Positions 17,901 to 26,045 of a stretch of 64,000 nt of DNA are shown in pieces. Origin of the DNA: G020348385 sp964538085 (GTDB lineage Bacteria; Acidobacteriota; Aminicenantia; Aminicenantales; Aminicenantaceae); assembly GCA_964538085.1 (NCBI GenBank), contig CAZIDF010000009.1, forward strand, positions 62,001 through 126,000, given 5' to 3'. The notes below the pieces were generated by a model. That model made no database searches and was not told the DNA's origin. It saw only the letters and a list, made by a program, of their open reading frames with translations. Numbering within the stretch: the first letter of the stretch is position 1; each line of letters starts with the position of its first letter. The translations under genes and the position numbers were made by a program.

Positions 17901-18205
17901 TGGTCAACGACGCCATCGTTAAAATAGACTACATCAATCAGCTTCGGAAAAAGGGCATGGCCCTGCGCGAGGCCATTATGGAAGCCAGCCAAGTGAGACT
18001 CAGGCCGATCTTGATGACAACGGTCACCACTGCTTTGGGACTTTTTCCGATGTCCTTGGGCCTGGGAAAGGGCGCAGAGCTTCAACAGCCCCTTGCGATA
18101 TCTGTCATCGGTGGCTTGATGTTAGCGACCTTTCTTACTTTGATCCTTATTCCCATATCCTACGATCTGGCTGAAAGCAGAAAAGCTAAGAAAAATAAAA
18201 CATGA
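14930..18205 (+). CDS. RND efflux transporter, inner-membrane pump 1 (HAE1/AcrB-like)
   Basis: 1,091 residues. The N-terminus MRITQISVKRPVTTLMFF is typical of RND pumps, followed by the porter-domain block PRLSVITQYQGVAPEEIETL. TM4 contains GGLALGCGMLVDNSIVVSES with the proton-relay Asp; the neighbouring Asp of AcrB is Asn. Between TM6 and TM7, about residues 500-580, is an extra basic and then hydrophobic segment (FRWLVYFLFKGIYWILNFLF), which makes the protein longer than most. The C-terminal repeat has the TM10 block GMVVLAGIVVNDAIVKIDYI. It exports lipophilic compounds together with an adaptor and outer-membrane channel. The next pump gene overlaps its stop by 4 bases. Confidence 0.92.
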   Translation: MRITQISVKRPVTTLMFFLGIVLLGFVSLRELSVDLLPNISYPRLSVITQYQGVAPEEIETLITTPLESAVSRIPGLRRVESVSKEGVSFMTLEFSWGTDMDFAMLHTREKLDGAQPMLPEDIEEPTIIPLDPQSRPIIILSVSGPRTLLELKEFSEEVIKPRLEQIEGIGSAEIAGGVEREIQVEIDPQLMSLYELSVSAISSRIQAFNRNIQGGSVRKGRFKYALRIVGEFEHVDEIGEISLKTTKERGVIKLKNVATINDSIKEREGLTRLNGSESIGILVRKESGANTVEVTKLARDILEEITQENDQIDILIVSEQAKYIENAISSVLMSIIFGGILAFFVLIIFLQDLKTPSIIAIVIPISIIATFNMLYFKDITLNIMSLGGLALGCGMLVDNSIVVSESIFRHRSLGKSLLEAALSGTKEVGMAVTASTLTSISVFLPIIYVHGVAGQLFKDQALTVTFALVSSLIVSLTLLPMLASRRLDIKKDKKRANDTGDIDQPKAQRKKSKWRYLGLPYKGFRWLVYFLFKGIYWILNFLFSFIVQAVLLIVHYVATPFRPVVRVVFKSYNAFYEKFAHVYHRFLLWSLDNKGKVILGSFCFFAITIFVAMQIPQELMPKPETVSFEANLKTPIDFSFEQTAEVVASLEQSLGQNKSVKDYFSQVGIVSGLESQNPDISVNSGRIYVEVDRSSAVDDAIDYLRERMDKFPGLTYSIVKEQSTMAQFLAFSTAEIGLKIKGDDLNKLNGLALQLVEKLNNIQGIADIGTNIGEGKPEFLIKVRKGALEKYDVSAATIGSYFTDAVRGRRDTQFKEMEKKYDILVRLTEDVRDNIESLLDEQINHQGNRIPLRELVYYELARGPKEIRRENQQREVLVTANLRGTKISQVAPQIREKIDELELPPNYRVVFSGEQEEMAKSFRSLIFAFSLAVLLVYMIMAAQFESLLHPFLILFTLPMGMTGAIWALFITGQTLNVISAIGMVVLAGIVVNDAIVKIDYINQLRKKGMALREAIMEASQVRLRPILMTTVTTALGLFPMSLGLGKGAELQQPLAISVIGGLMLATFLTLILIPISYDLAESRKAKKNKT

Positions 18206-21200
18206 AGATTTTTGTCGAGCGGCCTATCGCCACTGCCATGATATTCATGGCTTTGCTCGTTATGGGCGTGTATTCTTTTTTAAATTTGCCCTTAGAATTG
18301 GCTCCGAAAGAAGAGTATCCCGAGCTTAACATAAACACATCTTGGTACGGCGTTCCTCCTGAGGTCATCCAGACAGAGATTACCGCCCCGATCGAGGAAA
18401 AAGTCTCGACGGTCAAAGGAATACGGAAAATCTATTCTGAATCCCAAAACGGCAGTTCGCGGATAACCCTGGAATTCGATGAAAAAACGAACATGGAGTT
18501 TGCCCATCTTGCCCTCAGAGAAAAAATATCCGAGCTCCGCGATGTCCTTCCCTACGGTGTGCGCCCTTCGGTAGAACCCTATGTCCCCGAGGAGTTCCAA
18601 GAAGATCCTTTTCTGGATTACACCATTTCTGGGAGTTACAATCTCCATAAACTGAGAGAATACATCAAGGATCGTATAGAGATCGGGATCGGTTCGATCA
18701 AGGGAGTCGCCAATGTTTTCGTGTGGGGCGGATCCGATCGCGAAATCAAGATCGAACTGGATAAAGAAAAGCTCAAAACATTCGGGATTTCCCCGTATAT
18801 GGTGTTTGGACGTGTTCAAGAAAGAATAGAGATATATCCTGCCGGAAGAGTTCAGAAAGGAACACAGGAGTATATCTTCAAAGTTGCGAATCCCATCACC
18901 AACACCAGGGAATTGGATGAGATCATCGTGACATATTCAGGGGAAAATCCGATAAAGCTGAAGGATATTGCAAACGTTTACCCTTCTTATCAGGATTTTC
19001 AGCAGCTAAACAGGATCAATGGGCAACCGACGATCCGGGTGATCGTCTACAAGGCGAAGGGAAGCAGCACTCTGAAGGTGACAAATGCCGTAAAAAGAAA
19101 GCTCGAAGAGATCAAACAGGAATTACCCCGGGACCTGGTCTACCGAGTGGTGAATGATGAAAGCGAAAAAATAAACAAAGGACTCCGGGAACTTTATCTT
19201 TTGGTGGGGATCATCGTCGGGGTCATTTTTATCCTGGTTTTTGCCGTGTTGAGAAGTTTTAAGCCCTCTATTCTCGTTCTCTCTTCCATCGCCTTTTCCG
19301 TTCTCATTACTTTTAACCTTATTTATTTTTTCAAGATTTCCCTGAACATGTTTACCTTGGGAGGATTGGCACTGGGATTCGGCCTGTTCGTGGATAACTC
19401 CATCGTGGTGTTCGAGAACGTGCTCCGTTTGAGGGAGCGAGGTGTGCCTCCGATCCAGGCAGCCATTCAGGGAGCTAAAGAAGTCTTCCTCCCTGTCCTG
19501 GCGGCTACACTGACCACCATGAGCGTATTTTTCTCGTTCGTTTATTTCACGGGCCGTATGAAGATCTATTATCTTCCTCTAGCTATCGTTATCACCTCTG
19601 CTTTGGCTGCATCCATGCTCGTTTCTTTCTCTCTCATTCCGGCCATGAGTCCACGGCTGATCAAAGCGCGAAAAGAAAAAAAAGAGGAAAAAGTCCGAAA
19701 TTTTTATGTGAAGTTGCTGAAATTTCTGCTCCGTCATCCGATTGAAGTCATCCTGATCATAGCCGCAATCTTTTTCGGGGCTTACAAGTGGTTCCGCTCG
19801 GAGGTCACCATCGGACCTTTTTTTTCCTGGCAATACGAGCAGATGCTGTGGGTGTCTGTGGGTATGCCTCCAGGAACTCCGATCGAAGAGACGGATAAGG
19901 TGATGATGAGTTTCGAAGAAAAGGTGATGCAAAAATCCTATGAAAAGGAGATGAATACGACGGTAATGCCTGAAAGGGCCTACATATCCATAAAATTCCC
20001 TCCTGAGATCGAATATTCTTACCACCCCTATGTGTTGAAGGAAGAACTCATTCAGCTAGCAACGAATTTTGCCGGGATAAGTGTGAGCGTGTCCGGATTC
20101 GATCCCCAGGGCTATCATTCTTCCATCGGGCCTACCACCTATTATGATTCACGGATAAAATTTTATGGGTATAACCTGAAAAAACTCCAGGAGATCACGT
20201 CCAATCTTGAGCGCACCCTGAAGAGAAATCCCCGTATAAAGGATGTCAAAATAACATCCGGCCGTTATGGTTGGTGGAGGTTGGATTCCTACGCTTATGT
20301 TTTGAAGATCGATAAAGAGATTCTCCGCCAATACAACGTCGATCCCCAGTATCTCTACTATCATCTTCAAGTTTTGATGGCCGGCCGTTTAGCGATGCCC
20401 CTGAAGGCTAAGATCGAAGGCAAGGAAACGGATATCTCCATAAAATTCCCTGAAGCGGCATTGATCGATCTTAAAGGCCTGCAGGAAGAGATTATCCAGA
20501 CTCAGGGTGGTGAGTTGCTGAGATTGAAGGATGTTTCCGTTCTAGAAGAGTGGCCGATCGCCGGTTCTATCGACAGGGAGGACCAGCAATTCCAGCAAAC
20601 GATAATGTGGGAATTTCGAGGACCTAACAAAGCGGCGGAACGCTACAAGGAGGGCATATTCAATAGACTGTCATTACCGCCGGGATTTTCGGCGACTTTA
20701 GAAGGGTATGACTGGAGGATGACAGAGGAAGAATTGGGCCAGATCAAGTTTGCCATCATCTTTTCGCTGATCATCATTTTCATGATTTTGGCAGCCCTGT
20801 ATGAATCGTTCATCCAGCCATTTTTCATCCTTCTGGCTGTTCCTTTAGCCTTGATCGGGGTTTTTGTGGCTTTTGTCATCGCCGATTTTCCCTTCGATTC
20901 ATCGGCTTACATAGGCGTAATTTTGTTGGGAGGGATCGTTGTCAACAATTCCATCCTCCTTGTGGATCACATCAATTTAAAGAAAAAAGAGGGCCTCTCT
21001 ATTCTCGATGCCGTTCTGGCCGGAGCAAAAGAAAGGATACGCCCGATTTTTATGACGACAAGCACCACCGTCTTGGGGATGTTTCCTTTGATTTTGATCC
21101 AACTGGAAGTGGAACGAAGACGCCTCTGGTCATCCCTTGCCTTATCCGCAGTGGGAGGATTGATCAGTTCTACGATTTTGATCTTGATCGTCATCCCGAT

Positions 21201-21288
21201 CTTTTATTTTTATGGCGATCGCATTCGAGGTTTGGCCAGTAAAAAAATTGGGGAGTTCAAAAAAGCCTGGAGTTCCTATAATAGCTAA
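18202..21288 (+). CDS. RND efflux transporter, inner-membrane pump 2
   Basis: 1,028 residues starting within the previous stop (ATGA), so translationally coupled. RND hallmarks are MKIFVERPIATAMIFMALLV at the N-terminus, the porter block WYGVPPEVIQTEITAPIEEK, and TM4 GGLALGFGLFVDNSIVVFEN with the conserved Asp. The second half repeats the pattern (GVILLGGIVVNNSILLVDHI), but there the Asp after VVN is Asn. The two pumps are diverged paralogues and could form a heteromeric B2C-type trimer as in MdtBC; that is inference from the coupling. Adaptor and channel genes are not adjacent; a candidate adaptor is at 2511-3764. Confidence 0.92.
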   Translation: MKIFVERPIATAMIFMALLVMGVYSFLNLPLELAPKEEYPELNINTSWYGVPPEVIQTEITAPIEEKVSTVKGIRKIYSESQNGSSRITLEFDEKTNMEFAHLALREKISELRDVLPYGVRPSVEPYVPEEFQEDPFLDYTISGSYNLHKLREYIKDRIEIGIGSIKGVANVFVWGGSDREIKIELDKEKLKTFGISPYMVFGRVQERIEIYPAGRVQKGTQEYIFKVANPITNTRELDEIIVTYSGENPIKLKDIANVYPSYQDFQQLNRINGQPTIRVIVYKAKGSSTLKVTNAVKRKLEEIKQELPRDLVYRVVNDESEKINKGLRELYLLVGIIVGVIFILVFAVLRSFKPSILVLSSIAFSVLITFNLIYFFKISLNMFTLGGLALGFGLFVDNSIVVFENVLRLRERGVPPIQAAIQGAKEVFLPVLAATLTTMSVFFSFVYFTGRMKIYYLPLAIVITSALAASMLVSFSLIPAMSPRLIKARKEKKEEKVRNFYVKLLKFLLRHPIEVILIIAAIFFGAYKWFRSEVTIGPFFSWQYEQMLWVSVGMPPGTPIEETDKVMMSFEEKVMQKSYEKEMNTTVMPERAYISIKFPPEIEYSYHPYVLKEELIQLATNFAGISVSVSGFDPQGYHSSIGPTTYYDSRIKFYGYNLKKLQEITSNLERTLKRNPRIKDVKITSGRYGWWRLDSYAYVLKIDKEILRQYNVDPQYLYYHLQVLMAGRLAMPLKAKIEGKETDISIKFPEAALIDLKGLQEEIIQTQGGELLRLKDVSVLEEWPIAGSIDREDQQFQQTIMWEFRGPNKAAERYKEGIFNRLSLPPGFSATLEGYDWRMTEEELGQIKFAIIFSLIIIFMILAALYESFIQPFFILLAVPLALIGVFVAFVIADFPFDSSAYIGVILLGGIVVNNSILLVDHINLKKKEGLSILDAVLAGAKERIRPIFMTTSTTVLGMFPLILIQLEVERRRLWSSLALSAVGGLISSTILILIVIPIFYFYGDRIRGLASKKIGEFKKAWSSYNS

Positions 21289-21291
21289 GGA

Positions 21292-21744
21292 TTATCTCTT
21301 TGCCGCTTGGAGTGCGTAATAAATGATCGGGGAAATCCAGTAAAGGACCGCCAATCCGATAATCACCAAAATTATCCACCAAAAAATCTTTATCGCCAGG
21401 TCGATTCTGTTTTCTGCTTTCAATTCCTGTCGTTTTTTCTTTCGCAGCCATTGTTCTTTCTTTTCTGTTATCCCGATTTTGGGGATAATTATGGATTCCT
21501 CGACTTCTTTCTGTTTTTCGCCGTGTTTATAAATCAAGATTATTCCTGCTAAGGAAAGAAAAATTCCTATAGCGATCCCGGCGATAAGTCCCCCGACCGA
21601 TCCGCGCACGTAACCGAAGATCATGCAAAAAAGGCATATCGCAACAGATAAGGCCCGGTATCGAGGATTTCTTATGTTTTTGATCAAAATCTCGAGGTTG
21701 TCCATGTTTGTGAAAATTTTATGATTTTTGAGAGCAAAAATCAA
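21292..21744 (-). CDS. Small membrane protein of unknown function
   Basis: 150 residues if started at 21744 (AGGA 7 bases upstream); an in-frame ATG at 21705 gives 137 residues. Three hydrophobic segments: two near the N-terminus (about 31-49 and 52-70) and one near the C-terminus (about 120-142), with a highly charged Lys/Glu-rich stretch between. The topology suggests a cytoplasmic charged loop. No family recognised. It is convergent with the RND pump gene, ending 4 bases from its stop. Confidence 0.65.
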   Translation of the reverse strand: MIFALKNHKIFTNMDNLEILIKNIRNPRYRALSVAICLFCMIFGYVRGSVGGLIAGIAIGIFLSLAGIILIYKHGEKQKEVEESIIIPKIGITEKKEQWLRKKKRQELKAENRIDLAIKIFWWIILVIIGLAVLYWISPIIYYALQAAKR

Positions 21745-21814
21745 AAATCCTGACTTGGATTTTTTTTTGATTTGTGGGGGGTTCTGTTATAAAATTCTGC
21801 TTTTGGAGGGCAAT

Positions 21815-22888
21815 ATGGCGGCCTATTCTATTCCGGAATTAAAAGCAAAAATCCAGATATTTCCCAAACGGGATTTGATCCATCTCCCCACGCCGTTCAA
21901 GAAATTGGAGAATCTCAGTGAGGAACTGGGGGGACCGAATATATACATTAAACGGGATGATATGACCGGATTGGCCTTCGGGGGCAATAAATCTCGGAAG
22001 CTGGAATTCATTATGCAGGATGTCTTGGACAAAAAGGCAGATGTGATCATCACTTGGGCGGGTTTGCAATCCAATTGGTGCCTGCAAACGGCCGCTGCTG
22101 CCAGAAAATTCGGGATCACTCCAGTGCTTATCCTCTTCAATGTCTATGATCTTCCTAAAGAATATGATGGGAATCTTTTACTCGATCTCATCTTGAATGC
22201 CGATATCAGAATAAGGGAGATAGGAAAGGGTGACATCCTGCATCTAGAAAATGTGGATGATATTCTTGAAGAAACAGCAATGGAAGTGAAAGAGTTGGGT
22301 CGTACACCCTATATCGCTCCGATCGGAGGCTCGACAGCCGGAGGTTCGATGGGAAATCCCCTGGGCGCCATCAGCTATGTGAATGCGTATGTGGAGCTTA
22401 TAGAACAGGCGGAGGCTGCCGGAATCGAGGTGGATTATGTCCTGCATGCATCAGGATCGGGGGGAACCCAGGCCGGGCTTGCTGTAGGAGCTAAAGCATT
22501 GAGTGATGAAGCGAAGGTCATCGGCGTGAGTGTTGCCGAAGAGAAAAACACGTACATAGACTATGTGCTGGATATTGCCGCCGACACCTCGATGTCTTTG
22601 GAAATGAACTTGGAAATGGAGAAAAATGACATTGTCGTTTTCGATGAGTATTTGGGAGAGGGCTATGGCGAGGTGAACAAAGAGGTGTCCGAGGCCATTC
22701 GGCTCATGAGCATGAAGGAAGGGATTTTTTTGGATCCGGTCTACACAGGAAAGGCCATGATCGCTTTGATGGATCTTGTAAAAAAAGGTTATTTCAAGAA
22801 AGAGGACAATGTCGTTTTTTTCCACACAGGGGGAACTGCAGCGCTATTCCCTAATAAACATAAACTGGAAAAATATCTAAACGGCTAG
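21815..22888 (+). CDS. PLP-dependent deaminase/desulfhydrase (ACC deaminase / D-cysteine desulfhydrase family)
   Basis: 357 residues from an ATG 4 bases after GGAGGG. It belongs to fold-type II PLP enzymes; FGGNKSRKLEF near residue 52 holds the Schiff-base Lys, as in the GGNKTRKLE motif of ACC deaminase, D-cysteine desulfhydrase and CuyA. A phosphate-binding loop HASGSGGTQAG is at about 214 and the C-terminal HTGGTAALF at about 340 is typical. The reaction is probably removal of ammonia (with sulfide or sulfite, depending on substrate) from a small amino acid, giving a 2-oxoacid. Which substrate it uses cannot be read from these motifs. It is followed by a small frame and a threonine dehydratase-like gene. 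Confidence 0.82.
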   Translation: MAAYSIPELKAKIQIFPKRDLIHLPTPFKKLENLSEELGGPNIYIKRDDMTGLAFGGNKSRKLEFIMQDVLDKKADVIITWAGLQSNWCLQTAAAARKFGITPVLILFNVYDLPKEYDGNLLLDLILNADIRIREIGKGDILHLENVDDILEETAMEVKELGRTPYIAPIGGSTAGGSMGNPLGAISYVNAYVELIEQAEAAGIEVDYVLHASGSGGTQAGLAVGAKALSDEAKVIGVSVAEEKNTYIDYVLDIAADTSMSLEMNLEMEKNDIVVFDEYLGEGYGEVNKEVSEAIRLMSMKEGIFLDPVYTGKAMIALMDLVKKGYFKKEDNVVFFHTGGTAALFPNKHKLEKYLNG

Positions 22889-22918
22889 TATGTTTATCTA
22901 ATCAATGGAGGTATCACG

Positions 22919-23014
22919 GTGAAAAAAGAATTAGTTTTAACTGTTGTGTTCGAGACCGAAGATTATATCGTGGGATACAAGCTTTTCCGCGCATTGATCG
23001 CCCTCGCGCGCTAG
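22919..23014 (+). CDS. Possible small protein of 31 residues
   Basis: GTG start 8 bases after GGAGG; the frame reads VKKELVLTVVFETEDYIVG and ends LFRALIALAR before TAG. It fills the gap between two PLP enzyme genes and ends 15 bases before the next start, whose own AAAGGAG follows. The good ribosome-binding site and operonic position support translation; the short length does not. No family recognised. It could also be the remnant of a longer gene. Confidence 0.35.
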   Translation: MKKELVLTVVFETEDYIVGYKLFRALIALAR

Positions 23015-23029
23015 AAAAGGAGCAGATAA

Positions 23030-23986
23030 ATGAAGCTGGAAAGGCCGACTTTTAAGGATGTTCTCGAGGCCAGAAATTTGATCAAGGATTATCTTCCTCG
23101 GACGCCTCTGTATTCCTATCCCCAAGTCAACCAGTTGTTGGACGCACGCGTATTTATCAAACACGAAAACCATCTGCCGACCGGGGCATTTAAAACGAGG
23201 GGAGGGATCAATCTCATATACAACTTGAACCGGAAACAGAGGGAACGCGGAGTGGTGACGGCTTCGACCGGAAACCATGCCCTGTCTATCGTGTATGCGT
23301 CCAATCTGTTTAACGTTCCAGTAACCGTTGTTATGCCAGAGAAGTCCAATCCATCAAAGGTAAAAGCCATCAAAAGCATGGGGGCTCAGATCGTTTTTTT
23401 CGGGCGGATTTTTGATGAATCCAAAGATTATGCTGAAAAATTGGCAGGGGAGAGGCGAGCTCGATTTATCCATCCGGCGAACGAACCCGATCTGATCGCA
23501 GGGGTTGGAACCTATGCCTTGGAAATTTTTGAGGAAGTTCCTAACCTGGATGTGATCATAGTTCCTGTCGGGGGAGGGAGTGGGGCCTGCGGTTGTTGCA
23601 TCGTGACCCAAGCGGTCAATCCCGATTGCAAGGTCATCGGCGTTCAGGCTGCTATGGCGCCGGCTGCCTACCTATCCTGGAAGAGCGGAAAAATCGTCAA
23701 GGATAAAATGGAGACAGCAGCAGAAGGTCTAGCAACCGAAATTGGTTACGAGCTGACACAAGAAATATTAAGGGATCACCTCGAGGATTTTGTTCTTGTG
23801 TCGGAAGAAGAGATGGTTCAGGCCATCTTGCTGATCATGGAGCTCATCCGGAATATGGCGGAAGAAGCCGGTGCTTCACCGCTTGCGGCTGCCTTGAAGA
23901 TCAAAGAAAAACTCAAAGGCAAAAACGTTGCACTCGTTCTGACGGGCGGCAATGTATCCATGGCCCGTCTTAAGCAGATTATCTGA
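23030..23986 (+). CDS. Threonine/serine dehydratase-like PLP enzyme
   Basis: 318 residues. Residues 40-58 carry KHENHLPTGAFKTRGG, with the PLP Lys in the AFKTRG motif of threonine/serine ammonia-lyases. The glycine-rich phosphate loop VPVGGGSGACG is at about 182, and the C-terminal LVLTGGNVSM is the family cofactor-pocket end. It has no C-terminal ACT domain, so it is more like catabolic threonine dehydratases than feedback-controlled IlvA. The expected reaction is L-threonine or L-serine to 2-oxobutyrate or pyruvate plus ammonia, and these oxoacids could feed the ferredoxin oxidoreductase encoded at 39.7-42.7 kb. Start chosen at ATG 23030 after AAAAGGAG. Confidence 0.85.
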   Translation: MKLERPTFKDVLEARNLIKDYLPRTPLYSYPQVNQLLDARVFIKHENHLPTGAFKTRGGINLIYNLNRKQRERGVVTASTGNHALSIVYASNLFNVPVTVVMPEKSNPSKVKAIKSMGAQIVFFGRIFDESKDYAEKLAGERRARFIHPANEPDLIAGVGTYALEIFEEVPNLDVIIVPVGGGSGACGCCIVTQAVNPDCKVIGVQAAMAPAAYLSWKSGKIVKDKMETAAEGLATEIGYELTQEILRDHLEDFVLVSEEEMVQAILLIMELIRNMAEEAGASPLAAALKIKEKLKGKNVALVLTGGNVSMARLKQII

Positions 23987-24001
23987 ATGTCAGCTTCATA
24001 G

Positions 24002-24046
24002 GCCGCGACCTCGCCATCCTTGAATGTAAGGATGGGGTAGGTCGGC
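24002..24046. terminator. Strong hairpin between convergent genes
   Basis: Long stem formed by 24002-24021 (GCCGCGACCTCGCCATCCTT) and 24028-24046 with a 6-base loop. The inner 8 pairs and a 5-pair block are perfect, separated by a small internal loop. It lies 15 bases after the threonine dehydratase stop and abuts the hflC stop, so it can serve both strands. The right arm contains the AAGGATGGGG motif of the G-rich repeats. Confidence 0.65.
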
Positions 24047-24990
24047 TATTTGTTAGTGTTTTTGAGATACTTGAGGAATTCAGCGTCTGTCGACAGCAGT
24101 AGCCAGGTTTCTTTATCCATGATCGTTCGGTAGACTTCCAGGGTTTTCATGAACTGATAAAATTCCGGGTCCCGGTTATAGGCATCCGCGTATATCGCCG
24201 TAGCTTCTGCATCTGCCTTTCCTTTTACTTCCTGAGATGTCCTGTAGGCTTCTGATTCTATCTTCAGCAGTTCCTTCTCTTTCTGGCCGCGGATTTCCGC
24301 GCTTTTTCCGTCACCCTCGGAACGATATTTGGATGCGATCCGCTGACGCTCTGAGATCATCCGGTCGAACTGCTTTCTCTCGACCTCATCCACATAGTTG
24401 ATTCTTTTTATTTTGACGTCCTTGAGTTCTACGCCGATTTCCGGGGTTGTTCCAGAGGATTTTTCCAGGATGATCTGAGCGATTTTCTCCCGTCCGGTCT
24501 GAATCTTTACTATGACGCTGGCGAGATCGAGGATTTCGGATTCTTCTGTTTTTTCGAATTCCCGGTTTGAGGAACGCACTATCTCGATAAGGTCAAAATT
24601 TGCAATGGCATTTCTTGTTTCCCCGTCGATGATATCATCGATTCTGGAATGGGCGCCTCGTTCGTCCCGCACTCTCTGGAAAAAAACGAGCGGATCGATG
24701 ATTCGCCATCTGGCATACGTGTCGACCCATATGTATTTTTTATCTTTTGTGGGGATCTCGTTGGCATCGCCATCCCACTCCAGCCAACGTTTCTCGAAAA
24801 AATTGGCTTTCTGGATAAAGGGGGCTTTGATGTGCAGTCCTGGTGTTGTGATGGCCCCCCCGATGGGATCTCCGAATTGTGTGATGATGACCTGGTTGGT
24901 TTCTGAAACGATGTAAAAGGCATTGAAGAGGACTATCAGCGCCAAAAACGCGACCACTACAATGATGGCTGTCGTTGTTTGTTTGGTCAT
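24046..24990 (-). CDS. hflC: HflC, SPFH-domain membrane protease modulator
   Basis: 314 residues; the ATG overlaps the hflK stop (ATGA) with GGAGG just upstream. An N-terminal membrane segment (about 7-27) is followed by the SPFH/band-7 domain (VSETNQVIITQFGDPIG, then PGLHIKAPFIQKANFFEKR) and a coiled-coil rich in Lys/Glu/Ala that ends in DAYNRDPEFYQFMKTLEVYR, a hallmark of HflC. HflC forms a large periplasmic cage with HflK around the FtsH protease and tunes its activity. Adjacent hflK confirms the assignment. The frame can be extended far upstream, but that part overlaps hflK in another phase and is not coding. Confidence 0.93.
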   Translation of the reverse strand: MTKQTTTAIIVVVAFLALIVLFNAFYIVSETNQVIITQFGDPIGGAITTPGLHIKAPFIQKANFFEKRWLEWDGDANEIPTKDKKYIWVDTYARWRIIDPLVFFQRVRDERGAHSRIDDIIDGETRNAIANFDLIEIVRSSNREFEKTEESEILDLASVIVKIQTGREKIAQIILEKSSGTTPEIGVELKDVKIKRINYVDEVERKQFDRMISERQRIASKYRSEGDGKSAEIRGQKEKELLKIESEAYRTSQEVKGKADAEATAIYADAYNRDPEFYQFMKTLEVYRTIMDKETWLLLSTDAEFLKYLKNTNK

Positions 24991-25964
24991 TTTTTCACCT
25001 CCTCTCCGAGATTCAGAAGGGGCAGGATGTTTTCCATAAGCTCGTCGAAAATGATTTTTTTGTTTATCTTCGGGAGAATCTCGTTGATAGCCTCGAGATA
25101 GAGGCGTTTCCTTGTCACCAACGGAGCCCGGGCATATTCTTTGTAGATTGCTCGAAAACGGTTGGCGTCTCCTTCTGCGTTGTTCACTCTTTCCGTGGCG
25201 TATCCTTCGGCACCTCGAATCATCTGCTCGGCTTCTCCGCGGGCTTTGGGTATTTCTTGGTTGTATTCCGACCAGGCCTCGTTGATTTTTCGCTCTTTTT
25301 CTTGAAGTGCCTCGTTCACTTCGTTGAATGACGGCTTCACAGGGGGGGGGGGATTGACATCCTGGAAGATGAGCTGGTTGACTTCTATTCCGATCTCGTA
25401 CAGGTCGCATAGTGTCTGCAGTTCCTCTTTGGCTTCTAAAGCTATTCTGGCTCTTCCGACGGTTATGACCTCATCCACGGAATTATCGCCGACGATTTTC
25501 CTCACAACCGCCTCGTTCATGTAGCGAAAAGTGCTTTCTGCATCTCTGAGCTTGAAGAGGAAATTAAAGGCATCCTTTATTTTGTACTGCACGATCCATT
25601 CAACATCGGCCACGTTCAAATCCCCGGTCAGCATCCGGGCTTCCTTTTGAGTCTCTGGAGTTACTCTGTATTCCGTCCTTATTCCTGGCACCTCTGTTCG
25701 AAACCCAAACTCTAGCTTCAACTGCCTTTGGACCGGAACTTTCATCAATTGTTCGATTCCTGGGAGCTTGAGATGGAGCCCAGGATCTGTCGTCCTGACG
25801 AATTTTCCGAAGCGGAGGATCACCCCCATTTCCTCGGGACGGATCTGATAGAAAGAGCTGAAGAGCACGATCAGGAGAACCAAACCTACGACGGAAAATT
25901 TGATGATCGTGGGATTGATTTTAGGTAGCCGGATCTCCATAGCTGGAAAGTCGCCGTTACTCAT
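24987..25964 (-). CDS. hflK: HflK, SPFH-domain membrane protease modulator
   Basis: 325 residues from ATG 25964 with AAAGGAGG upstream. A cytoplasmic N-terminus of about 20 residues, one membrane segment (IIKFSVVGLVLLIVLFSSFY, about 20-39), then band-7 sequence (YQIRPEEMGVILRFGKFV, DPGLHLKLPGIEQL), ending with a coiled-coil and the family motif ARGEAEQMIRGAEGYATERV. The partner HflC is encoded immediately downstream with a 4-base overlap. The pair regulates FtsH-dependent membrane protein turnover; ftsH is not in the window. Confidence 0.93.
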   Translation of the reverse strand: MSNGDFPAMEIRLPKINPTIIKFSVVGLVLLIVLFSSFYQIRPEEMGVILRFGKFVRTTDPGLHLKLPGIEQLMKVPVQRQLKLEFGFRTEVPGIRTEYRVTPETQKEARMLTGDLNVADVEWIVQYKIKDAFNFLFKLRDAESTFRYMNEAVVRKIVGDNSVDEVITVGRARIALEAKEELQTLCDLYEIGIEVNQLIFQDVNPPPPVKPSFNEVNEALQEKERKINEAWSEYNQEIPKARGEAEQMIRGAEGYATERVNNAEGDANRFRAIYKEYARAPLVTRKRLYLEAINEILPKINKKIIFDELMENILPLLNLGEEVKK

Positions 25965-26012
25965 AAAGACCTCCTTTCTTGCGTTGAGTATTAGTCATGA
26001 TAGCATATTCTT

Positions 26013-26035
26013 GCATAAAAAATACGTTTTTATGC
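26013..26035 (-). terminator. AT-rich hairpin after the threonine synthase-like gene
   Basis: Perfect 9-base arms GCATAAAAA and TTTTTATGC around a 5-base loop, starting 10 bases after the stop of the minus-strand gene and lying upstream of hflK. It could terminate the first and insulate the second. No clean U-run follows, so efficiency is uncertain. Confidence 0.4.
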
Positions 26036-26045
26036 TCAAAGAAAT

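Noticed and set aside
24991..25410. N-terminal extension of hflC by 140 codons
   Set aside because: The extension overlaps hflK in another phase; the ATG at 24990 with GGAGG upstream and an ATGA overlap is the natural start.
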